Below are positions 22,701 through 31,765 of a DNA stretch of 64,000 nt, piece by piece. Each line of letters opens with the position of its first letter. Positions within the stretch are counted from its first letter, which is position 1. The stretch comes from Primula veris (taxonomy: Eukaryota > Streptophyta > Magnoliopsida > Ericales > Primulaceae): the NCBI GenBank assembly GCA_963682055.1, contig OY821741.1:18529211-18593210 (forward strand), given 5' to 3'. The notes beneath the pieces were generated by a model. It made no database searches, was not told the origin of the DNA, and worked only from the letters and a program-made list of their open reading frames with translations. Position numbers and translations under genes: made by a program.

Positions 22701-23874
22701 CTGCCCATTATACGGAAAATAAGGGTAAAGCGAAGGAACTTCTCGGTGCCCTACGACGTTCTCGTGATGAAGCCCGAGGTCGTGTGACGAGCTTGAACTT
22801 GGTCCTAGGGGTCGTTTTCGAGGACGCGGATCTGCTGCTATCATTTGCCAAAGCGTATTGGGCCCGAGTTCGCGCTTTAGAGGTGCTGGAGCATGTAAAA
22901 GGGATGAGTGCTGTTTCCCGGGCAGAGCGCATGGTTGATGCGACGGCCGGGGTAACCGAGACCACTGCTGCCTTGAACCGAGTCGATGCGGTTTTCGTGA
23001 GCGCTTGGGGACGCAAATTGCTTCATTGCGAGATATTCATTTCGCCGATGTAGTAGAGACCTCGGCGTCTGTTGAGGGGTTATCGGATTAATAATCGAGT
23101 AGCTTGTTTTGTTGTTTTATTTGTAGTTTGTATGGAAATATTCGTTTTTTCTATTTTCGTCTTTTCTTTTCTTGCGGTTGTATATTCATCTCTTCTCGTT
23201 CTTCCCCTTTTTTTTTTTTATAGGCACACGCTACTACGTCGCACCAGGCTGGTTCTCCATGCCTAGTTAGCCCGGGGTTAGGACCTACTGGGGCTGCCCG
23301 GGACGAGGTCTCATCTAGTACAGCTAGTGAGGTGCCTGACAAGTGGCCTTACATCGTTTTGATGGGCAAAAATGTCAAGTTGATCGACCAATGTGCTCGA
23401 CTTCGGACCAAGCTGAAAACTCAGGCGGCCTCTTTTCGAGAATACGTTCGCCGTGCCGAGCATGTTGTTGAGGTTCAGGAGCGTCGTTTGGATCGATATT
23501 GGCGTGCAAAAGACAAATACTTCGGCAAATTAAAGTTGTTGGTAACCAAAGCCAACGTGTTGGTGAAGTATTTCCGTTTTTCCCGAACCAGATACGATGC
23601 TTCCGCGGCTATGATCGAAGCTCGCCGTAATCTTCCCTTCGACGATGATCGCCGTAAAGCGGCCTCGGATGCTCACGAGCTCGCTAAAGAAGTCGAGTTC
23701 AACGCGCGGCTTCAGACGCTGACTTGCGTTGGAGCTCATACGACCAATTTTGATGCCCTCATTTCTGAGGAGCGTTTTGATGGTGATGAGTCCGATGGGG
23801 ACACGACGACGGATGACGAAGAGATTGAGCTCGGTCAATTACCGTCGTGCTCCTCCTGTAGTAGCTCTTCTTAA
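19764..23874 (+). CDS. Long spliced antisense gene, 'putative gypsy type transposon' domain plus coiled coil
   Basis: A six-exon gene opposite to gag-pol. Proposed exons: 19764-19772 (ATG ATA ACT), 20013-20921, 21007-21528, 21632-22279, 22499-22996 and 23224-23874. Every junction is GT-AG and phase 0, giving about 1,078 codons without a stop. The 20921/20922 donor (GTGTAT) is the weakest choice; a stronger GTATGT at 20918 would break the frame. Residues about 30-130 resemble the plant 'putative gypsy type transposon' domain (PF04195), with GGLRLPFTNWVASFF and APAQLALNGYRTLNG. A basic stretch near residue 250 (KKPVRSKRR) could be nuclear targeting. Exon 4 is a long coiled coil (KEKLVAEKKAIVEEN) with a Pro-rich end; exons 5 and 6 are also helical, and the protein ends in acidic and serine runs. 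Such antisense ORFs are known in Tat elements; their role is not established. Confidence 0.65.
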
Positions 23875-24167
23875 ATGAGTTTCTTTAGTGTCGATGATCT
23901 TTTTGTTGCCTCCGTAATGCGGGCGAGGACTATTTGTGTTATTTCTTTATTCATGTTTTGTACCTTTCCATTGTCGTATTGCTATTTGATTGATTGGATC
24001 GATTTTTCCTTGCTGATTCATTTGCCATTTCGTTATTCCTGTTTTGGATATGCTTCTTGTTGATATTTCATTGTTTAGTTTGATTCTTCTTCATTGTGTT
24101 AGCCATTTAGTATTGTATCGCCGCCGTAACGTGGACCTGAATTATTTCTTGCATTGTACCTGCATAT

Positions 24168-25003
24168 GAATTTCATAGTATTTCTAGGCGTTCCTTTGAA
24201 AACACGCCATTTAGGGAATTTCATAGTATTCCTAGGCACTTCGGCCATGTTGGGAATTACATAGTATTCCTAGGCGTTCCTTCGAAAACACGCCATTTAC
24301 GGAATTTCATAGCATTCCTAGGCACTTCGGCCATGTTGGGAATTTCATAGTATTCCTAGGCGTTCCTTTGAAAACACGCCATTTACGGAATTTCAAAACA
24401 TTCCTAGGCACTTCGGCCATGTTGGGAATTTCATAGTATTCCTAGGCATTCCTTTGAAAACACGCCATTTACGGAATTTCATAACATTCCTAGGCACTTC
24501 GGCCATGTTGGGAATTTCATATTATTCCTAGGCGTTCCTTCGAAAACACGCCATTTACGGAATTTCATAGTATTCCTAGGCACTTCGGCCATGTTGGGAA
24601 TTTCATAATATTCATAGGCACTTCGGCCATGTTGGGAATTTCATAGTATTCCTAGACGTTCCTTCGAAAACACGCCATTTACGGAATTTCATAGTATTCC
24701 TAGGCACTTCGGCCATGTTGGGAATTTCATAATATTCCTAGGCACTTCGGCCATGTTGGGAATTTCATAGTATTCCTAGACGTTCCTTCAAAAACACGCC
24801 ATTTACGGAATTTCATAACATTCCTAGGCACTTCGGCCATGTTGGGAATTTCATAGTATTCCTAGGCGTTCCTTTGAAAACACGCCATTTACGGAATTTC
24901 ATAACATTCCTAGGCACTTCGGCCATGTTGGGAATTTCAAAGTATTCCTAGGCGTTCCTTTGAAAACACGCCATTTACGGAATTTCATAACATTCCTAGG
25001 CAG
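24168..25003. repeat. 86-bp minisatellite in the Tat 3' untranslated region
   Basis: The string AGGCACTTCGGCCATG recurs at 24234, 24320, 24406, 24492, 24578, 24616, 24702, 24740, 24826 and 24912. The period is 86 bp, with two extra 38-bp half-units. Each 86-bp unit is itself two related halves opening with GGAATTTCATA and TATTCCTAGGC, one ending in AAAACACGCCATTTAC and the other in CTTCGGCCATGTTG. Copies are very alike. The array begins about 90 bp past the pol stop codon in element direction. Tat elements are known for such variable 3' repeats. Confidence 0.93.
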
Positions 25004-25092
25004 CATGATAATATATTTTATTCATTCAAAAATACGAAAGGTAATGCCATTAAGTAGGAGGGGTAAGATGGCACCTGTACTCGGAAGATTGC

Positions 25093-25989
25093 CTATACGT
25101 AGTACTTCTTTAGGTTAGCCACATTCCAAGAATTCTTTTCCCCCCGGCTATTGGCGAACAGTACGCTTTTGATTTTGTAAGAGACTGGACTCGTTTGCTT
25201 GACGATTTCGTATGGGCCTTCCCAGGTAGGGCTTAGTTTGCCATGTATTTCGTTGCGGGTATAGACCGTCACTCGTCGCAGCACCAGTTCTCCTACCATG
25301 AATTCTTTGGATCCTCTTACTCTCTTGTCATAAGTTTGCTTCACGCTTTGTTGGTATTTGGCTAGGGTAAGGGCTGCTATCTCTCGTTTCTCGTCTATCA
25401 TGTCTAGCTCTTCCCTCATTCTTTGTTCATTGTTTCCCTGCTCGACTAAAGTCGTTCGGAGCGTGGGTAGCCCAATTTCTGTCGGTATGATGGCCTCGAC
25501 TCCGTATGCTAGGCTAAACGGGGTTTCCTTGGTGCCCGTCTTTGGTGTAGTTCGGCACGACCATAAAACGTTGAGTAGCCGCTCGGGCCACCTCCCCTTT
25601 GCTTGTTCAAGGGTGGTCTTGATGCCGTCTAATATTGTTCGGTTGGACACTTCGGCTTGCCCGTTTCCTTGTGGGTATGTCGGCGTTGAATAGAATTTTC
25701 TTATACCTAGTTCCTCGTACCACAGCTGTAAATTGGCATCTTTGAAATGGGTTCCGTTGTCGGCGACGATAGCATATGGTATACCGAACCTAGTGATGAT
25801 GTATTCCCAAATGAATTGTTTAACGTTGCTGGCTTTGATTTCTCGGAGGGGTTTAGCTTCGACCCATTTGGTGAAATAATCCGTCGCGACGATCAGATAT
25901 TCCACACTCCCAGGTGCTCTTGGGAGTTTACCGACTAAATTAATTGCCCATTGAGCGAACGGCCATGGTGCCGATACCGGGGTCATCAT
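25093..25989 (-). pseudogene. Integrase core and tail, Tat element
   Basis: DDE integrase that inserts element DNA. The triad is present: Asp in IVATDYFTKWVEA, Asp in IVADNGTHF and Glu in QGNGQAEVSNRTI. The C-terminal DNA-binding part has VGELVLRRV and LSPTWEGPYEIVKQ. The ORF ends naturally at 25093, just before the minisatellite. It is separated in the same frame from the zinc finger by one TAA 17 codons upstream. Confidence 0.92.
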
Positions 25990-26040
25990 AGATGATGGGA
26001 GCCGTGGTATCTTGGCGAATCGTTGGCACTTGTCGCAACG

Positions 26041-27426
26041 TTAGACGTATGCATCGGCGTCTCGCTTGATATAGGGCCACCAATATCCTTGGGTCACTGC
26101 CTTGTTTGCAAGGGATCGCCCTTTGATGTGTGCTCCGCAGGATCCTTCGTGGATTTCCTCCAAGACCGGCAGTTGTAGCTCGGTCGGGACGCACAGTAGG
26201 TGGGGTCCCCGGTAACTGGATTTGTATAGTTTATCGTCCTCGGATAGCCAGAAGCGAGGAGCTTTTCTTGTAATTTTCAGCGCTTTTATCTTGTCGGCCG
26301 GGAGCGTTCCATTTCGCAGATAACGAGTCATGTCCTCCATCCAACCTAGTTCGTACTGTATTGATGTCACTCGGTCTACCCTTTTAATTATGCTCGGGGT
26401 TGGCAGTAGTTCCACTGTGATCGACCGGGTGTCAGTCAATGTTAATGTCGAGGCTAGGGTGGCCAAGGCATCGGCATGTGCATTTTCGGTGCGATTGATT
26501 CTTACTAACTCGCACTGTTCGAAGGTTGCCATCAAGCTTTGGACTTTCTCTTGGTAGAGGATCATTCTGTCATCTCTGGCTTGATACTCGCCGATGGCTT
26601 GATTGACGATGAGCATGGAGTCTGAGCTTGCAATTAAGTGGGAGCATCCGAGGGACCGGGCAATGAGCATGCCATTTATCATGGCTTCGTATTCTGCCTC
26701 ATTGTTGGTAGCTCGGAAGCCCAGTTTTATGCTTTTTTCGATGATTGCTCCCTCTCTAAACTTTAGGACGATCCCTGCTCCGGATCCGTCCTTGGTGGCT
26801 GATCCGTCGACGTGTATCTGCCAGTGTGATTGTGGAGCGAGTGCCAAAGGCTCATCGTAGCCTTCGGTGAACTCCGCGATGAAATCGGCCAGGACTTGCC
26901 CCTTTATGGCATGGCGGGGTACGAACTCGATATGAAATTGGGATAGTTCGACCCCCCAGGCGGCAACTCGACCGCTAATGTCCGTCCGTCGAAGTGACTC
27001 TTTGATATGAAATTTCGTGTATACCCAGACCTGATGAGCTATGAAATAGTGTGGCAACTTTCTGGTTGCGACGACCAATGACAGACACAGCTTTTCCAAG
27101 GGTAGGTAACGTGTTTCGGCTTCGACCAGAGTCTTGCTGACGAAGTAGATCGGAAATTGTTCGCGACCTTCTTCTCTTAGGATAACTGCGCTCACAGCTG
27201 TAGTGGAAACTGCTAGGTAGCATGCCAGAACGTCTCCTTTGTTCGGCCTTACTAGCAGTGGCAGTGTCCTCAAGTACTCTTTGAGATTGTTAAATGAAGC
27301 TTCACATTCCGGGTCCCAGACGAATTTTCTATCTTTCTTGAGTGATTCAAAAAATGGCCGTCCCTTGTCTGCGGATCGGCTAATGAACCTGCTCAACGCT
27401 GCCATCATTCCCGTGAGCTCTTGTAC
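26041..27426 (-). pseudogene. Dual RNase H and integrase zinc-finger region, Tat element
   Basis: Two RNase H modules follow each other. The first is the usual gypsy one (YLPLEKLCLSLVVATRKLPH and YTKFHIKESLRR). The second is an extra RNase H with DGSATKDGSGAGIVL, NNEAEYEAMINGMLIARSL, ASSDSMLIVNQ and NAHADALATLAS, which carry the D-E-D-D residues. This double arrangement marks the Tat lineage. The segment closes with the integrase zinc-finger histidines (EEIHEGSCGAHIKGRSLANK), and the TAA at 26041 falls just before the paired cysteines of that finger. Confidence 0.9.
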
Positions 27427-28179
27427 CTATTTCTTATTCTTGGGTGCTGCAAGGTTCCGTAGAGCCGTTATTTGATCGGGATTAGCCTCTATTCCTCGTC
27501 GGCTAACCATATGCCCCAAGAATTTCCCTTTGCTGATGCCAAATGCACACTTGCTTGCGTTGATCTTTAGTTTGTGCTCGCCCAACGTTTGGAAGATGTC
27601 TTTAATGTCTTGGAGGTGGGATGTGGCCTTTTCGCTCTTGACGACCATGTCGTCAATGTATACCTCCATTGTTTTCCCTATATTATCTCGACATACCCTT
27701 GTTATCATCCTTTGGTATGTTGCCCCCGCATTGCGTAGACCGAACGGCATTACCGTATAGCAATAATTTCCCAAAGGCGATATAAACGAAGTCTTTTCTT
27801 GATCTTCGCGGGCGAGGGGAATTTGATGGTATCCTGAGTACGTGTCAAGGAAGGTCATCCGTTCTGCTCCCGCAGTTGCGTCCACCAGTTGATCAATCCT
27901 TGGAAGGGGAAAGTGGTCCCTCGGGCAGGCTTTGTTGAGATTGGTAAAGTCTATACAGACTCTCTCCTTCCCGTTCTTCTTAGGGACGACGACTGGGTTG
28001 GAGAACCATTTTGGATAGTAAACCTCCCTTATGGCTCCAGCCTCCAATAGCTTTTGTACTTCAGCGATTATAGCTGCTCTGTGCTGTACAGACACTTTCC
28101 TGCTCCTCTGTGCTATTGGCTTGTACTCGGCGTTTACACTTAGGTGGTGGCATGCTGTATTGGGGTCTAGGCCCGGCAT
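27427..28179 (-). pseudogene. Reverse transcriptase region, Tat element
   Basis: RNA-directed DNA polymerase of Ty3/gypsy type. Visible motifs in order: PVVVPKKNGKERVCIDFTNL (motif around the first catalytic Asp), LPRIDQLVDATAG, LDTYSGYHQI, MPFGLRNAGATYQRMI, the catalytic box VYIDDMVVKS, and KCAFGISKGKFLGHMVS in the thumb. All catalytic aspartates are in place. A TAG at 27427 cuts it from RNase H. Confidence 0.92.
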
Positions 28180-28191
28180 GTCTTTAGGACT

Positions 28192-29130
28192 CTAGGCGAA
28201 TTTATCAATGTTGTTGAGAAGAAATGCTTTCAACTCCTCGGATTCCTGTTTTGGAAGGTTATCGCCGAGGAGGAAGTAGTGCTCCTCGTCCATATCAGGA
28301 ATATACACCTTCCTAAGTGTCTCTCCTACTTGTTCTTCGACCACCCTTTCGGTTTTGGATATTTGGTTGATCAGCTTCTTTGTGCTGGTGAGTTGTTCCA
28401 CAATGCTTCGTTGTTTTTGGAGAGTCGCGGTGATGTCTTCGCAGCGTCTTGAATCTTCTTGACATCCTCTGGCTGTCTCGATCTCTCCCCTATCATTTGG
28501 GTATTTGACCTTTTGGTGATAGGTCGAGGGTATGGCCTTCATGGCATGTAACCAAGGTCGGCCTAATATTGCGTTGTGACCGGAGTGGTCGTTGACCACT
28601 AAGAACTCCACGGGAACCGACACGGACCCGGTTGTGACACTGAGGACGATCTTACCCAACGGTTTTGTCGTTTCAGAGATGAATCCGATCAGTGTGACAT
28701 CGATAGGCTGTAGATCTTGCAGCTTGAGTTCCATCTTGTCGAAGAGCTCCATGTACATGATATCACAAGAGGCTCCTTGGTCGACAAGTACCCTGCTGAC
28801 CGTGTCTAGGCCGATTTGAACACGGAGGTTAATGGCGTCTCCGTGGGGGTAAATCACCCCTTATTCGTCAAGATCCGAGAAAGAAATGGGCGGATGTCGT
28901 CGGGGTGTGCATTGTCGTTTAGAGGTTGACGCCTGTGATGCCTTGGCTACTTGGCCAAAGTGGGCCAGCTGCCGTTGTCGCGATCGTTCCCCGCCTGGGC
29001 CCTTGGGTCGTGACATATGAACGACGTTGATCGTTTTGCCTTGCCGGTTGTCGGATCCCTCGATGGCCAATTGTTTGCCTTTATTCCCAGCTCCTTTGAT
29101 GTACTTGGCTAGGTATCCTGCATCGCCCCA
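28192..29130 (-). pseudogene. Protease region, Tat element
   Basis: Aspartic protease that would cut the polyprotein. The active-site string VLVDQGASCDIMYMELF lies about 20 codons after the TAA at 28861, and AILGRPWLHAMKAIPSTYHQ, the conserved strand after the catalytic loop, follows around codon 100. The segment ends in the TAG at 28192 shortly before reverse transcriptase. Its catalytic Asp is present (DQGAS in place of the commoner DTGA). Only the nonsense codons mark it as defective. Confidence 0.85.
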
Positions 29131-31011
29131 CTAGTTCATTCTCCATCGCAGGTTACGGAAATGCTTAGTGAGATGGCCGTGATCCTCGTGATATGCGCAG
29201 AAGAGCTTGGAATCTCTCTGATTGGGGGGAGAGATGATCGGTTGTGGTCGGGAATACCAACTTTTCCTGCATATATCCTTGAGGATATTTTCAGCAGATA
29301 GGTTGAAAGTGTATCGCAGCTCGACCGGTCCGAAAGTGTTTCGGTGTTCCCTCTCTTGGGGCCGACCTTGTTGAAACGGCTTGGGTGGCATCGGGTAGGT
29401 GAGCTGGAGCGGTTTATGTTCATTGGTCGGTGTTGGGTATGCGATCTGGAGCGATTTGGGCTCTAGTGCTCGTGGTCGCTCTACCCTACTATGGACCTCG
29501 GGATCTTTGCCCTTTCTGGTCGGTTGGAATGCTTCTCCCTGGTTATTCCTAACTCTTTTGCGACCCACCTGTGCCTCGCGGACCGACTCTCTTCTTGGTA
29601 GAGTTCGGTTGAGGAAATGCAGTTCGTCGTTTTTATCGGTGAGGTGGGTACAATAGGCTAGCAGGGAATCAGTGGTCGGGAAGTTTTTGCCTATGAACTT
29701 CCTTCTCGCCCAATAGCCATTAGGGATGGAGTTGATAAAGTTCTGGATGGCTATATTATTGGCATATCGTGGAATCTGGTTTGCTACGTCGATAAAACGT
29801 ATGCAGTAATCGTTGAGCCTTTCATTTGGCATCATCGTCATTTTAAGAAGGGTTTCGATGCTAACCTTCTTTTTCCGATGAGCAGCGTATCGGGTGGAGT
29901 ACGCTCTTAGCAGTTCTGCCCAGTCTCTAATGGAGCCCCGTGGTAAGTTGTGATACCATGACGAAGCCTCTTGACCCAAGCTGTTTTTGAAAAATTTGCA
30001 CATCAGTGCATGGTCATCACTCCACAGTTCCATCTTCGTTTTGTAGTGCCTCAGATGGTCGATAGGGCAACTCTTTCCATCATAGAGCCTGAATTCGGGG
30101 ATGACGAACCCTATAGGATTGCGGTACCGCATGATCTGTTCAGTACATGGGGTTTCTTGGCACACGTTCCAAGCCTCTTGGAACGCGTCATTCGTGACTT
30201 GGTAGGGGGGAGGGTATCCTCCCTGATGTGGTAGTGGGCCATATCCTTCCCCGATCCTGTATTCGGGATATCTACCGTCATTCGTGTTTGTGTGGACACG
30301 TTCCATATGAGTGTTCGGATGGACGATAGTTATTGGGACATTGCCCCCTTGGTGGGGCACTCTTGTATCGGTTCGCCGACCCGCTGCCTCCAGGGCGGCC
30401 CTGTAGGTAGAATCTTCCACTTCATGGCGTGGGTCTTTGTCGGGTTGGATAACTGGCAATACGATGCCGGCCGCTGTCATGGCCGTCATGCATGCCGCCA
30501 GCTGAGCTTGTAGCTGGGCGTAGTTCCTTTCATCGGCTAACGGAACAACGTGTTGTACCTCCACCGTGGGTGGTGTAATCATCCTCGGGGGATTAGTTGG
30601 TATTCGGGGCAACTGTCCGAGTACATGATCCTCGGGCATGCCAAACTGATGAGCTTCATCCGTTTGTAAACGAGCACCGGAGTTGACCGAGGCTGTAGGC
30701 AAAGGGACTCTTGAGCTCGGCCCTGCCTAGGACCCAGGTAAGCGTCTTCGTGCACGCCTTAATACGGGCACGTCTTGTTCGTCCTCCGAGGACGAATGGT
30801 GTTCGTCGACAATCCCTTCAATGAAATGTTGGGGTGGTTCGACCGGTTGTTCTTGGTTGACGTAGGAGGTTGTTGGTTGGTTTCCGGATTGGATAGCTTC
30901 ATATCTGTCGCGGATGGCGAGTAGATCATCGAGGTCTTGTTGGCTAATTTGCGCGTTTTGGTTATTGGTTTCTATTATCTCGGGATGGGTTTCCTCTACA
31001 TTGGTCACCAT
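29131..31011 (-). pseudogene. gag: gag region, Tat element
   Basis: Nucleocapsid/capsid precursor that packages element RNA. The amino-terminal 94 codons (starting MVTNVEETHPE) end at the TAG at 30727. The rest is open to 29131. The capsid-type retrotransposon gag core lies about codons 290-400 (for example LGQEASSWYHNLPRGSIRDW and SYSTR-like RAYSTRYAAHRKK). Near the end is a zinc-knuckle-like string FCAYHEDHGHLTKHFRNLR of the form C-x2-H-x3-GH. The last metal ligand, normally Cys, reads Phe. It is directly followed by the TAG at 29131, at the natural gag/pol boundary. Confidence 0.85.
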
Positions 31012-31070
31012 TGTCGCTCGTCTGGCAGAGTATTGGTATTCGAATTCTAAACTAGTTGGGAACTAGATGA

Positions 31071-31088
31071 TTCCCGGAGACGGCGCCA
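31071..31088 (-). other. Primer-binding site of the Tat element
   Basis: Two bases inside the 5' LTR the minus strand reads TGGCGCCGTCTCCGGG. This resembles the complement of the 3' end of plant tRNA-Asp (TGGCGCCGTTGCCGGG) with two or three mismatches, and is the site that primes minus-strand DNA synthesis. Confidence 0.8.
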
Positions 31089-31090
31089 TT

Positions 31091-31662
31091 TGATAAAGCC
31101 ATAACTTTGATCGGTCGCGTTAGGCTTTTCAAAAATAATATAATAGTAAATCAACTGTAAATAATGGACACTTCCTGATCTTTATTATTGCTCGGATTAT
31201 TATCCTTGTTCGGACTATTACACTTGCTCGGATTAGTATCTCTGTTTTACAATTGTGCTCGATTTGACTATTTAATCTCTCTTCTTGGTCTTTCTCCCCT
31301 TTTATTCGGTGCTCGGCTTTATCTCTGCTCGGTTTATTTCTTAGTGTGATATGCTTTGACTAGTTTCTCTCTTTTCTCAACTTCTCTCTATATTTTTTGG
31401 ATAGATTTTCTGGTCCATTTCTAGGAGGAGTAGTTGGCTATTTATAGGCAACTATGCCTTCTAGGATGTTGACAAATGTCTTCATCCCAGGGGGTTTTTC
31501 AGACATGGGTCCCCAGTTGAGTGGGCTTGGGCTTTTGATAGTAATACCTTATTTTCCTATAAAAGGCATAAGATGACCCATTTAAGCGTTGGATACCCAT
31601 TTATAAAGTGGGTTGATTATTACCCGAATAGAATATTCGGGTCCAATTTTTATGTTCTATCA
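31091..31662 (-). repeat. 5' LTR of the Tat element
   Basis: A 572-bp LTR, upstream in element direction. The minus-strand TATA CTATAAATAG (complement of 31438-31447) would drive genomic RNA. Compared with the left LTR it has seven base changes and one extra T. Confidence 0.95.
31438..31447 (-). promoter_or_regulatory. LTR TATA box for element transcription
   Basis: CTATAAATAG on the minus strand, inside the 5' LTR, directed toward gag-pol. A plus-strand TATAAAAG at 31558-31565 in the same LTR points outward into the right flank. Confidence 0.55.
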
Positions 31663-31671
31663 GGTTGTTAA

Positions 31672-31765
31672 GAGTTAGGTTCCTCAATAATAAGTTGGGA
31701 GTACTCTAAGATCGCTGGTTAGGAGTTAGGTTCCTCAATAATAAGTTCGGAGTACTCTATAATGT
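31672..31765. repeat. 51-bp tandem repeat at the Tat insertion site
   Basis: GAGTTAGGTTCCTCAATAAT begins at 31672 and again at 31723. A piece of a further copy (TCTAAGATCGGTGG) ends the left flank at 14184. The Tat element therefore inserted inside this small repeat. Confidence 0.8.

Larger units (their letters stand above)
25093..31011 (-). pseudogene. gag-pol frame of the Tat element, six in-frame stops
   Basis: One minus-strand frame of 5,919 nt (1,973 triplets) covers gag, protease, reverse transcriptase, RNase H, a second RNase H and integrase. It starts at the ATG at 31009-31011. Stop codons interrupt it at 30727-30729 (TAG), 29131-29133 (TAG), 28861-28863 (TAA), 28192-28194 (TAG), 27427-27429 (TAG) and 26041-26043 (TAA). 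I checked that every segment between them is a whole number of codons, so no frameshift has occurred. The domains are listed separately. As it stands the copy cannot make a full polyprotein; only readthrough at each stop would give pol. Confidence 0.93.
14185..31662 (-). mobile_element. 17.5-kb Ty3/gypsy element, Tat lineage
   Basis: A full-length LTR retrotransposon on the minus strand. The LTRs at 14185-14755 and 31091-31662 both run TGATA...TATCA and differ by seven substitutions and one indel, so the insertion is fairly young. The flanking 5-mers GGTGG (14180-14184) and GGTTG (31663-31667) are a target duplication with one mismatch. Lineage markers: a tRNA-Asp-like primer site, a second RNase H domain after the usual one, a tandem-repeat 3' untranslated region, and antisense ORFs between pol and the 3' LTR. 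Order in element direction: LTR, primer site, gag-pol (31011-25093), minisatellite (25003-24168), antisense module (23874-14938), polypurine tract, LTR. Gag-pol carries six stop codons; the antisense module appears open. Confidence 0.95.

Noticed and set aside
14999..23874. Antisense ORFs as a cluster of host genes
   Set aside because: They lie wholly between pol and the 3' LTR of a complete element with a matching target duplication, and the long one has a domain known from Tat antisense ORFs.
24168..25003. Regularly spaced repeats that resemble a CRISPR array
   Set aside because: Units are contiguous 86-bp tandem copies with no unique spacers, and lie in a plant retrotransposon 3' untranslated region.
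29131..29133. Programmed readthrough stop between gag and pol
   Set aside because: Five other stops interrupt the same frame and the bases after this TAG do not match the known CARYYA readthrough context; kept only as a low-interest note.
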